Shown: positions 1-5,579 of the stretch, in pieces
Layout: every line of letters begins with the position of its first letter
Position numbering within the stretch: the first letter of the stretch is position 1
Assembly (NCBI GenBank): GCA_020025175.1
Contig: JAHHSM010000036.1
Coordinates: 1 to 16,129, forward strand
DNA: 16,129 nt
Direction of reading: 5' to 3'
DNA from: Oscillospiraceae bacterium
GTDB lineage: Bacteria; Bacillota; Clostridia; Oscillospirales; Oscillospiraceae
The notes under the pieces: model-generated
The model's input: the letters and a program-made list of their open reading frames with translations, nothing else
The model's database searches: none
Told to the model about the DNA's origin: nothing
Program-made: the position numbers and the translations under genes

Positions 1-33
1 TTGTGAATCAAGGCTTTCCGGGCTTCGTTTACA

Positions 34-681
34 TTAGCGGCGGCGCGATACATAGCTCCGCGAAATTCCACATTGCTGCGCAACTTCACGCTGCGTTTTT
101 GGAATCTTACCATTCAATCCATATCTTTGCTCAATGATACGTATTTCACGAGGTGTCAACTTACTATAGACTAACTGCCGCACCTTACTCTGCGTCTCAC
201 TTGCGCTGAGATCATCCAGCATTGTATCATCTACACTGACCACATCCATAAACGACAAACTATTTCCATCTTGATCTGTATCAATTGAATCAGAAAGCGA
301 AACTTCACCCTGCAGCTTTTTCTGAGAACGAAAATACATTAAAATTTCGTTTTCAATGCAACGTGCTGCATAAGTTGCCAGCCGCACCCCCTTATCCGAC
401 TTATAACTGGACACTCCCTTAATGAGTCCAATCGTTCCAATGGAAATCAGGTCCTCCTGATCTTTTGCCTGCGTATAATACTTTTTGATGATATGCGCAA
501 CCAATCTTAAATTGTGCTCAATAAGCACATTCCTTGCTTCCAGATCTCCTGCTTCATGCCGTTCAATATAATACTTTTCCTTTGCTGCGCTGAGTGGTTT
601 TGGAAAACAACCTGTATTCCCATCCAACCGCAGCGTAAACATTAAACTATTTACCAATAACAACATCGCCGCAGAAAACAT
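34..681 (-). CDS. sigK: Sporulation sigma factor SigK-like (pro-sigma-K), 3'-truncated
   Basis: RNA polymerase sigma-70 family factor of the late mother-cell sporulation type. Residues 1-18 or so are hydrophobic and match the pro-sequence that SpoIVFB removes from pro-sigma-K. FPKPLS (26-31) then matches the start of mature SigK. Region 2 is very well kept: ARNVLIEHNLRLVAHI (49-64), EDLISIGTIGLIKG (76-89), LATYAARCIENEI (101-113). Region 4 has LTPRE (175-179) and the helix-turn-helix TQREVAQQCGISRSYVSR (196-213). The protein stops at RRR right after SRSYVSR, whereas family members continue with about 20 or more residues (IEKRAL-type end of the recognition helix and tail). It therefore looks frameshifted or interrupted near base 50. 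The start is supported by an AAGGGGG ribosome binding site seven bases upstream on the minus strand. Identity as SigK rather than SigE rests on my memory of the B. subtilis sequence; I am fairly sure. Confidence 0.85.
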   Translation of the reverse strand: MFSAAMLLLVNSLMFTLRLDGNTGCFPKPLSAAKEKYYIERHEAGDLEARNVLIEHNLRLVAHIIKKYYTQAKDQEDLISIGTIGLIKGVSSYKSDKGVRLATYAARCIENEILMYFRSQKKLQGEVSLSDSIDTDQDGNSLSFMDVVSVDDTMLDDLSASETQSKVRQLVYSKLTPREIRIIEQRYGLNGKIPKTQREVAQQCGISRSYVSRRR

Positions 682-766
682 ATTTGTTCCCCCTTATATA
701 AATCAATCATCACTGATATATGTATGCTGCAACAGAATGTCCTTATTTTGAAACTTTTTTCTTTGC

Positions 767-795
767 TTGTTCACATGCTCTAAACATGATATAAT
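767..795 (+). promoter_or_regulatory. Sigma-A promoter for the 84-residue protein gene
   Basis: TTGTTC (767-772), 17-base spacer, TATAAT (790-795). The -10 is perfect and the -35 has four of six consensus bases. It sits 35 bases before the ATG at 830 and faces away from sigK. Confidence 0.75.
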
Positions 796-829
796 AAAAT
801 ATTTCAAGCAGAAAGGTGGTATATCTCTT

Positions 830-1084
830 ATGTGGAACATCATTGAATACAACCAGATTGCACGCGGCGAACAAGTTCGTTTGTTTACCGCCTGTGGTAT
901 TTTCGAAGGTGTGTATCGCGGTTCCGAAAGCGTCAGTGAAGAAGATCAAGATCAGTGGGTCGTTTTGAACGATGTGGTTTTCTCGCCTGCACGCGGTAAT
1001 ATCGGCAGCGATGAAACCATTCGAATGTCTGATGCAAATATTCAGCTTTCCCAGATTATTGCATTGGATTTGGATAATGGTTGA
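830..1084 (+). CDS. Small conserved-looking protein with an Sm-like pattern, function unknown
   Basis: An 84-residue protein of no family I can name with certainty. The ATG at 830 is chosen over an in-frame ATG at 767, because GAAAGGTGG lies just before it and the 767 start overlaps the -35 box. The chain is short, acidic and predicted to be mostly beta. An early strand GEQVRLFTACGIFEGVYRG (13-31) has the alternating hydrophobic residues and glycines of an Sm1 motif. WVVLNDVVF (43-51) follows, and then IQLSQIIALDL (71-81), placed like an Sm2 strand pair. This suggests a small Sm/LSm-like beta-barrel, possibly RNA-binding, but that is inference from pattern only. It has its own promoter and shares a bidirectional terminator with the convergent rplL. 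Confidence 0.7.
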   Translation: MWNIIEYNQIARGEQVRLFTACGIFEGVYRGSESVSEEDQDQWVVLNDVVFSPARGNIGSDETIRMSDANIQLSQIIALDLDNG

Positions 1085-1100
1085 TCTTTGAAAACGCAAA

Positions 1101-1136
1101 AAAGCGAAGGTACAAAAGTACCTTCGCTTTTTCTTT
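1101..1136. terminator. Bidirectional rho-independent terminator
   Basis: Perfect 13-bp stem AAAGCGAAGGTAC (1101-1113) with GTACCTTCGCTTT (1118-1130) and an AAAA loop. T-rich sequence follows on the plus strand (1128-1138) and A-rich sequence precedes it (T-rich on the minus strand). It can end both the 84-residue gene and the rplJ-rplL transcript. Confidence 0.9.
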
Positions 1137-1149
1137 TTAAAGAATGATC

Positions 1150-1524
1150 TTACTTCAGCTCAACCTTAGCGCCGACTTCTTCCAGCTTGGTCTTGATCTC
1201 CTCAGCCTCAGCCTGAGGAGCAGCTTCCTTAACAACTGCGTTCTCAGACTCAACCAGCTTCTTAGCCTCAGCCAGACCCAGACCGGTGATCTCACGAACA
1301 ACCTTGATGACCTTGATCTTCTGATCGCCAACGGAAGTCATGACAACATTGAAGTCAGTCTTTGCTTCCTCAGCGGGAGCTGCAGCGCCACCTGCTGCGG
1401 GTGCTGCCATAGCAGCAGCGGAAACACCAAATTCCTCTTCCAGAGCATGAACCAGATCGTTCAGTTCCAGAACGGTCAGAGCCTTGATTTCTTCGATCAT
1501 AGCAGTTACTTTTTCGCTTGCCAT
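1150..1524 (-). CDS. rplL: 50S ribosomal protein L7/L12
   Basis: Acidic stalk protein that recruits translational GTPases; it binds as dimers to L10. It has 124 residues, the usual length. The N-terminal dimerisation domain includes the LTVLELNDLVHALEEEFGVS stretch. An alanine/proline-rich hinge follows at about 37-54, then the C-terminal globular domain with the signature KIKVIKVVREITGLGLAEAK and the end stretch KLEEVGAKVELK. The ATG at 1524 is preceded by AGGAGGT. It is the last gene of the cluster: beyond it are a bidirectional terminator and a convergent gene, not rpoB. Confidence 0.98.
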   Translation of the reverse strand: MASEKVTAMIEEIKALTVLELNDLVHALEEEFGVSAAAMAAPAAGGAAAPAEEAKTDFNVVMTSVGDQKIKVIKVVREITGLGLAEAKKLVESENAVVKEAAPQAEAEEIKTKLEEVGAKVELK

Positions 1525-1571
1525 TGTGTTGTACCTCCTAGTAGAAAGTTAAATTTTAAAATAAATAATGT

Positions 1572-1589
1572 ACGGGTCAATTTACCCGT
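1572..1589 (-). other. Small hairpin between rplJ and rplL
   Basis: ACGGGT (1572-1577) and ACCCGT (1584-1589) form a 6-bp stem with a 6-base loop in the 82-base gap between rplJ and rplL. On the minus strand the AT-rich sequence after it has only interrupted T runs, so it is a poor terminator. It may be a processing or stability element that helps make more L12 than L10. The function is a guess. Confidence 0.35.
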
Positions 1590-1606
1590 GATAAAAAATG
1601 CTGAAA

Positions 1607-2140
1607 TTATTCAGCAGGTGCTGCCTCGGGAGCATCTGCTCCTTCGCCGCTCTTTTCTGCGATCTGCTTCAGCACGACAGCCAGACCGGTGATGGGAGCC
1701 AGCATGGTACCCAAGACCTGAGCCTGCAGTACGGGCAGTGCAGGAATGTCAGCCAGAGCCTGAACCTCAGGCAGAGACATAACCTTACCGTCCATGTAGC
1801 CGCCCTTGATTTCGAACTTGTCCTTCATCTTCTTTGCGAAGTCGTTAATGACACGCGCAGGAGCGATAGGATCTTCAGTGCTGATTGCCAAAGCGGTGGT
1901 ACCGTTGAGCACATCACTCAGCTCGTCCATACCAACGTTCTTGACTGCGAAGCGCAGCAGAGTGTTCTTAACAACAGCGTACTCGACGTTGTTCTTGCGC
2001 AGCTCTGCACGCAGCTCGGTATCCTCAGCAACAGTAATACCTCTGTAGTCGACCAGAACACCAGCAGAAGAATTCTTCAGCTTTTCGCTCAGTGCTTCGA
2101 CGACTGCCTGCTTTTCACTCAGAACTTTTGCGTTAGGCAT
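1607..2140 (-). CDS. rplJ: 50S ribosomal protein L10
   Basis: Anchors the L12 dimers to 23S rRNA at the GTPase centre and, in complex with L12, binds its own mRNA leader. It has 177 residues, normal for the family. The N-terminal rRNA-binding part carries SAGVLVDYRGITVAEDTELR (28-47) and NVEYAVVKNTLLRFA. The C-terminal helix that docks L12 ends in an alanine/glutamate tail. The ATG is preceded by GGAGGTG. It is the first gene after an internal promoter and L10-type leader, and rplL follows 82 bases later in the same transcript. Confidence 0.98.
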   Translation of the reverse strand: MPNAKVLSEKQAVVEALSEKLKNSSAGVLVDYRGITVAEDTELRAELRKNNVEYAVVKNTLLRFAVKNVGMDELSDVLNGTTALAISTEDPIAPARVINDFAKKMKDKFEIKGGYMDGKVMSLPEVQALADIPALPVLQAQVLGTMLAPITGLAVVLKQIAEKSGEGADAPEAAPAE

Positions 2141-2175
2141 TTTGATTTCACCTCCAATGGATTATAGGTGCGCCC

Positions 2176-2216
2176 AAAATAAAACAGTCCTTGTGACACA
2201 AAGACACAAGGACTGT
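2176..2216 (-). terminator. Attenuator terminator in the rplJ leader
   Basis: Perfect 12-bp stem ACAGTCCTTGTG (2184-2195) with CACAAGGACTGT (2205-2216) and a 9-base loop. Read on the minus strand it is followed by TTTATTTT (2183-2176). It lies between the rplJ promoter and the rplJ start, so it is an intrinsic terminator placed to abort rplJL transcription. Confidence 0.85.
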
Positions 2217-2326
2217 CAGTCAATCATATGAAAGACTATCCTCGGCAGGACTTACGGGATAAACCCACCTGCTGTCTTTGGAACGCCATATTACATCGGC
2301 ATAGCCGCTATAATATTATTTTTCAG
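2217..2326 (-). ncRNA. L10 leader (ribosomal protein autoregulatory RNA)
   Basis: 5' untranslated leader of rplJL. On the minus strand it shows the nested fold I associate with the L10 leader: AAAGAC pairs with GTCTTT, GCAGG with CCTGC, and GGG with CCC around a TTTAT loop, with the conserved-looking CCGAGGAT internal stretch on the 3' side. The core spans about 2231-2281. The L10(L12)4 complex is known to bind such leaders and repress its own operon. The start is inferred from the promoter; the attenuator hairpin follows directly. Confidence 0.8.
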
Positions 2327-2332
2327 CTATTT

Positions 2333-2361
2333 ATTATATCTCTGCAAGACAGATTTGTCAA
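2333..2361 (-). promoter_or_regulatory. Perfect-consensus sigma-A promoter for rplJL
   Basis: On the minus strand TTGACA (2361-2356), 17-base spacer, TATAAT (2338-2333). Both hexamers are perfect consensus. The -35 box lies only 14 bases beyond the rplA stop codon. Transcription would begin near 2326. Confidence 0.92.
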
Positions 2362-2375
2362 GCATTGAATATAAA

Positions 2376-3068
2376 TCACTGAATCTTAGCAGTATTCAGC
2401 TTAACACCGGGACCCATAGTGGAAGCGGTGACACAGCTCTTGATATACTGACCCTTAGCAGCTGCGGGCTTTGCCTTGATAATAGCGCCCATCAGTGCCT
2501 TGTAGTTGTCCTCCAGCTTCTGTGCGCCGAAGGAAACCTTGCCGATCGGGCAGTGGATAATATTGGTCTTATCCAGACGATACTCGATCTTACCTGCCTT
2601 GACTTCCTTGACAGCCTTGGCAACGTCCATAGCGACGGTACCAGCCTTGGGAGAAGGCATCAAGCCCTTGGGACCCAGAACCTTACCCAAACGACCGACA
2701 ACACCCATCATATCGGGAGTTGCGATAACAACGTCGAAATCAAACCAGTTTTCCTTCTGAATCTTTTCGACCATATCCATTTCGCCAACGTAATCTGCGC
2801 CAGCTTCCTTAGCTTCTTCAGCCTTAGCGCCCTTAGCGAACACCAGAACGCGAACGTCCTTACCGGTACCGTGGGGCAGAACAATTGCGCCACGAACCTG
2901 CTGGTCTGCGTGACGGGAGTCGACGCCCAGCTTTACATGCAGTTCCACAGTTTCATCGAACTTTGCGGAAGCAGTCTTACAAATCAAATCAAATGCTTCA
3001 GCGGAATCGTACAGGGTAGCCTTGTCGATCTGCTTTGCACTATTCTGGTACTTCTTGCCTCTAAACAA
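2376..3068 (-). CDS. rplA: 50S ribosomal protein L1 (TTG start)
   Basis: Binds 23S rRNA to form the mobile L1 arm that helps release E-site tRNA; in several bacteria it also represses its own mRNA. Signature stretches are GTGKDVRVLVFAKG, the central domain VVIATPDMMGVVGRLGKVLG and LGPKGLMPSPKAGTV, and a C-terminal GQYIKSCVTASTMGPGVK. An upstream ATG at 3113 would give 245 residues but puts the ribosome binding site inside the coding region. I choose TTG at 3068, which follows GAGGAGG by eight bases and gives 230 residues, the normal length, beginning with the typical FRGKKYQ. It lies 72 bases after rplK. Confidence 0.96.
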   Translation of the reverse strand: MFRGKKYQNSAKQIDKATLYDSAEAFDLICKTASAKFDETVELHVKLGVDSRHADQQVRGAIVLPHGTGKDVRVLVFAKGAKAEEAKEAGADYVGEMDMVEKIQKENWFDFDVVIATPDMMGVVGRLGKVLGPKGLMPSPKAGTVAMDVAKAVKEVKAGKIEYRLDKTNIIHCPIGKVSFGAQKLEDNYKALMGAIIKAKPAAAKGQYIKSCVTASTMGPGVKLNTAKIQ

Positions 3069-3140
3069 TGTTATATCCTCCTCATAGTGGTTAATTCGGA
3101 ATATTCCTCCCACTGTATGGAACGGATGACCGTCCCTCTA

Positions 3141-3566
3141 TTATTCTTCTACAGTAATACCCATGCTGCGAGCAGTACCAGCAATCATGCTCATAGCTGC
3201 TTCCAGACTTGCGGCATTCAGATCGGGCATCTTAGTTTCAGCGATCTTCTGAACGTCTGCCTTGCTGATGCTTGCGACCTTGGTCTTGTTGGGAACACCG
3301 GAACCCTTCTCGATGCCTGCTGCCTTCAGAATCAAGACAGCTGCGGGAGGAGTCTTGGTGATAAAGGTAAAGGAACGGTCTGCATAAACAGTAATAACGA
3401 CAGGGATAATCATACCCATCTGATCCTTAGTACGTTCATTAAATTCCTTTGTAAATGCTGCGATGTTAATACCATGCTGACCCAGAGCAGGACCAACAGG
3501 GGGTGCGGGGGTTGCTTTGCCTGCAGGAATCTGCAGCTTGACATAACCAGTTACTTTCTGTGCCAC
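3141..3566 (-). CDS. rplK: 50S ribosomal protein L11 (GTG start)
   Basis: Binds the GTPase-associated region of 23S rRNA together with L10 and takes part in factor binding and in RelA-type stringent sensing. It has 141 residues, standard length. The N-terminal domain has VKLQIPAGKATPAPPVGPAL and GQHGINIAAFTKEFN. The rRNA-binding C-terminal domain has ITVYADRSFTFITKTPPAA and ends near MSMIAGTARSMGITVE. The start is GTG at 3566, supported by AGGAGGTGC upstream and by the expected MAQKV N-terminus. A 147-base structured spacer separates it from nusG. Confidence 0.98.
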   Translation of the reverse strand: MAQKVTGYVKLQIPAGKATPAPPVGPALGQHGINIAAFTKEFNERTKDQMGMIIPVVITVYADRSFTFITKTPPAAVLILKAAGIEKGSGVPNKTKVASISKADVQKIAETKMPDLNAASLEAAMSMIAGTARSMGITVEE

Positions 3567-3589
3567 TTTAGTAGCACCTCCTTAGAATA

Positions 3590-3713
3590 TAAATGTGGTG
3601 GCGTCTGCCCCAAGGCAGTCCGTCTTTGGCGGGATCTTTGACCCCTCCCACTTGCGCCGAACGACCGTCCGGCCTGTATGCAAAGCGCAAAGCGCCTCAC
3701 AACGAAGAAAAAA
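3590..3713 (-). promoter_or_regulatory. Structured nusG-rplK spacer, possible L1 autoregulatory site
   Basis: This 147-base gap is unusually GC-rich and full of short inverted repeats. Examples are CTGCC/GGCAG with a 4-base loop at 3605-3618, and an imperfect CCGAAC/GTCCGG pair near 3657-3672. On the minus strand it contains GTGGGAGG (3651-3644), the same 8-mer I recall from the L1-binding helix of 23S rRNA, with a CCACCAC downstream that could close the structure. L1 repression of rplKA through such a mimic is known in other bacteria. No T-tract terminator or clear promoter is visible. Confidence 0.4.
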
Positions 3714-4238
3714 TCAGTCTTCCAGAGATTCAATCTGATCGAGCTCAAGCTCAACAGGCATTTCTCTGCCGAACATGGATACACGAACAATCACGCTATT
3801 CTTAGCAATATCCAGTTCTTCCACAATACCGCTGAGAGAATTCATCGGGCCGTCAATAATTTTGACGTTGTCACCGATTGCATACTGCACAACGATCTCG
3901 TGCTTTTCAATACCGAGCTCAGCAACTTCCTCATCAGTCAGAGGAATCGGCTTATTCTCAGCACCGACAAAACCGGTCACACCGCGGATATTGCGGATTA
4001 AGTGCCAGGTATCGTCAGTCATCACCATTTTAATCAAAATGTAACCGGGAAACACCTTGCGTTCCATTTCCTTGGTGCCATTATCCGTAATCTCCGTGAC
4101 ACTTTCCATCGGGATTTGCAGATCGACGATCATATCTTCCAGATGCTGATTTGCCACATATTTTTCAATGGTGGTTTTCACGGCATTTTCATAGCCGGAA
4201 TAGGTATGGGCTACATACCATTTTGCTGCCTCTGCCAT
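3714..4238 (-). CDS. nusG: Transcription elongation/antitermination factor NusG
   Basis: RNA polymerase-binding factor that modulates pausing and Rho termination and links transcription to translation. It has 174 residues. The N-terminal NGN domain begins with KWYVAHTYSGYENAV (6-20) and carries the core KVFPGYILIKMVM. The C-terminal KOW domain starts near residue 122 with the YAIGDNVKIIDGPMNSLSGI stretch and ends in ELELDQIESLE. Its AAGGAGAG ribosome binding site overlaps the secE stop region (12 bases between genes), so the two are probably translated in a coupled way. Confidence 0.98.
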   Translation of the reverse strand: MAEAAKWYVAHTYSGYENAVKTTIEKYVANQHLEDMIVDLQIPMESVTEITDNGTKEMERKVFPGYILIKMVMTDDTWHLIRNIRGVTGFVGAENKPIPLTDEEVAELGIEKHEIVVQYAIGDNVKIIDGPMNSLSGIVEELDIAKNSVIVRVSMFGREMPVELELDQIESLED

Positions 4239-4250
4239 ACCGCTCTCCTT

Positions 4251-4499
4251 TTAACCCAGAACAGAAATCAGAGTTTTTACAACGGTGACAGCTGCAAAAT
4301 CAAAAACCCACAAGAACACACCCACGCAGGCGCACATGCCAATTACGATACCCGTGTTCTTCATGGTAGCTTCCTTGGTAGGCCACACGATCTTTTTCAT
4401 TTCGCCTTTCATATCGTGGAACCAACGACCAATTCCGCCTTTTTTCTTTTCGTCCTTTTTGACAACCTTTTTGGGAGCAGGCTTCTTTTCTTCAGCCAT
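4251..4499 (-). CDS. secE: Preprotein translocase subunit SecE
   Basis: Small essential clamp subunit of the SecYEG channel in the cytoplasmic membrane. It has 82 residues, typical of the short one-helix form. A lysine-rich N-terminus (4-20) is followed by the amphipathic helix with the family signature GEMKKIVWPTKEAT (32-45). A single membrane segment of roughly GIVIGMCACVGVFLWVFDFA comes next, with a short outside tail. Placement between rpmG and nusG is the classic order in Bacillota. The ribosome binding site AAAGGG is a little far from the ATG (about 12 bases). Confidence 0.96.
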   Translation of the reverse strand: MAEEKKPAPKKVVKKDEKKKGGIGRWFHDMKGEMKKIVWPTKEATMKNTGIVIGMCACVGVFLWVFDFAAVTVVKTLISVLG

Positions 4500-4537
4500 T
4501 AAAAATACACACCCTTTCTTTTAACAGCACTGCCACA

Positions 4538-4687
4538 TTACTTGGTTTCGTTGTGAACGGTGTGCTTCTTGCAGAAGGGGCAATACTTTTTCATCTCCAG
4601 ACGATCGGGATCGTTCTTCTTGTTCTTAAAAGTATTGTAGTTTCTCTGCTTGCATTCGCTACATCTCAAAGTGATTTTAACGCGCAT
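4538..4687 (-). CDS. rpmG: 50S ribosomal protein L33, zinc-binding form
   Basis: A 49-residue large-subunit protein. It begins MRVKITLRCSECKQRNY and ends KKHTVHNETK. Two CxxC pairs, at Cys9/Cys12 and Cys36/Cys39, mark the zinc-binding (C+) paralogue; many Bacillota also carry a zinc-free copy elsewhere for zinc starvation. The start has a strong AGGAGGT eight bases upstream. It is the first gene of the minus-strand cluster, 38 bases ahead of secE. Confidence 0.97.
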   Translation of the reverse strand: MRVKITLRCSECKQRNYNTFKNKKNDPDRLEMKKYCPFCKKHTVHNETK

Positions 4688-4829
4688 CTAACGGCACCTC
4701 CTTATTATTGGCTTCGGCATTCATTCTGTCGGAGCCTATTGCCTCCCTAACAGACAGGACTTTCCCCAGTGCATGCGAAAAGCGAAAAATGCGCGCAAAA
4801 AGAAAGCCCTTCTCTCATAGGTATTTAAG

Positions 4830-4858
4830 AATGTACCACAATTTTCCCCTCAGGTCAA
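4830..4858 (-). promoter_or_regulatory. Promoter for rpmG-secE-nusG-rplKA
   Basis: On the minus strand TTGACC (4858-4853), 17-base spacer, TACATT (4835-4830). It has five of six -35 and four of six -10 consensus bases. The resulting leader of about 135 bases before rpmG carries no recognisable tRNA gene or regulatory RNA. Confidence 0.65.
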
Positions 4859-4913
4859 CTGTTTTTTTTCAATTTTTCAAAAGTTTTCTTTACTTTTGAT
4901 TGAAAAAACAGTT
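4857..4913. repeat. AT-rich imperfect palindrome between divergent promoters
   Basis: The left arm begins AACTGTTTTTT, with CAAT and CAAAAG segments after it. The right arm ends AAAAAACAGTT, with CTTTTG and ATTG before it. Allowing two small bulges the arms are complementary over about 20 positions. It touches the -35 box of the rpmG promoter on the left and contains that of the ruvX promoter on the right. Confidence 0.7.
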
Positions 4914-4928
4914 AGAATTTTGTATAGT
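4900..4928 (+). promoter_or_regulatory. Promoter for ruvX
   Basis: TTGAAA (4900-4905), 17-base spacer, TATAGT (4923-4928). It points toward ruvX and leaves a long, very AT-rich leader of about 120 bases. Confidence 0.65.
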
Positions 4929-5053
4929 AAGAAAATCAATACTTTTTTATCAAAAGTTTGCCTATATTATTTAATGTGTACTATTTATTATTACATAAAT
5001 TTTAATGTTCTTTTAATCGAAAGCTTATACCGCAAAACACGAGGAGGTTTTAT

Positions 5054-5470
5054 ATGCGAATCATGGCTATTGACTACGGCGATGCTCATACCGGCATTGC
5101 CATTTCCGATCCCACAGGCCTTTTAGCAGGCTACACCACCACCATCGATGCCTATACACCTGAGAAAGTTATCGCTGGTATTCAGCCGTTGATCGAACAA
5201 TATAAAGTAGATGAACTGGTACTGGGGTGCCCCAAAAATATGGACGGCACCGAAGGTCCCCGCGCAGAAAAAAGCCGTGCGTTCAAAGTGCTGCTTGAAG
5301 ATGCTACCGGTTTGAATGTTGTCATGTGGGATGAACGACGCACCACCATCGATGCACATCAGATTTTATTCAATGCCGGCAAAAATGCGAAAAAGCGCAA
5401 AAAAACGGTAGATGCTGTGGCAGCCTCGCTGATTCTCGAAGGCTATCTCACCCGTTTGCGGCAAAACTGA
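5054..5470 (+). CDS. ruvX: Putative pre-16S rRNA nuclease / Holliday-junction resolvase-like YqgF
   Basis: RNase H-fold nuclease of the RuvX/YqgF family, implicated in maturing the 5' end of 16S rRNA and by structure related to RuvC. It has 138 residues, normal length. The acidic catalytic set is visible: Asp7 in AIDYGDAHTGIA, Glu94 in DERRTT (93-98) and Asp120 in VDAVAASLILEGYL. The VLGCPKNMDGTEG loop (57-68) is also typical. The ATG follows GAGGAGGTTTTAT. It has its own promoter and is followed after 109 bases by an envelope gene group with a separate promoter, so the link to those genes is probably positional. Confidence 0.95.
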   Translation: MRIMAIDYGDAHTGIAISDPTGLLAGYTTTIDAYTPEKVIAGIQPLIEQYKVDELVLGCPKNMDGTEGPRAEKSRAFKVLLEDATGLNVVMWDERRTTIDAHQILFNAGKNAKKRKKTVDAVAASLILEGYLTRLRQN

Positions 5471-5505
5471 CCGCATCTGCGGATAATGATCCGACAGCAC
5501 AGCCC

Positions 5506-5534
5506 TTGCCAACCATTTCAAAATATTATAGAAT
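5506..5534 (+). promoter_or_regulatory. Promoter for the glycosyltransferase-csaB group
   Basis: TTGCCA (5506-5511), 17-base spacer, TAGAAT (5529-5534), ending 45 bases before the ATG at 5580. A small CCGC/GCGG hairpin at 5471-5482 just behind ruvX lacks a T tract. Confidence 0.6.
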
Positions 5535-5579
5535 ATTCAACATATAAGTTCTCACTATAGTGAAAGGCGGAACTGTTCC

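Larger units (their letters stand above)
4688..5053. other. Divergent intergenic region
   Basis: This 366-base gap between rpmG and ruvX holds the two divergent promoters and the palindrome listed separately. The part next to rpmG (4690-4800) has mixed composition and short GC stretches. The part next to ruvX (4929-5040) is strongly AT-rich with no clear hairpin terminator, reading frame or RNA gene. The tryptophan tRNA gene often found near this cluster is not there. Confidence 0.7.

Noticed and set aside
1..53. Reading the shifted frame that starts ATG-TAT-CGC (minus strand) as the beginning of a new gene
   Set aside because: Only about 17 codons are visible before the window edge and the purine-rich stretch is too close to the ATG, so a gene cannot be claimed.
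719..726. Sigma-E-like -10 box (CATACATA on the minus strand) upstream of sigK
   Set aside because: The -10 is close to the sigma-E type, but its last base does not fit and no matching -35 sequence is found at 14-15 bases, so it was not listed as a promoter.
2355..3641. Plus-strand frame of 428 codons across rplA and rplK
   Set aside because: Runs antisense through two certain ribosomal genes and their regulatory gap; no start signals.
4688..4830. A tRNA gene (tRNA-Trp is common near secE)
   Set aside because: No cloverleaf, T-arm GTTCRA sequence or anticodon arm could be built in either strand of this gap.
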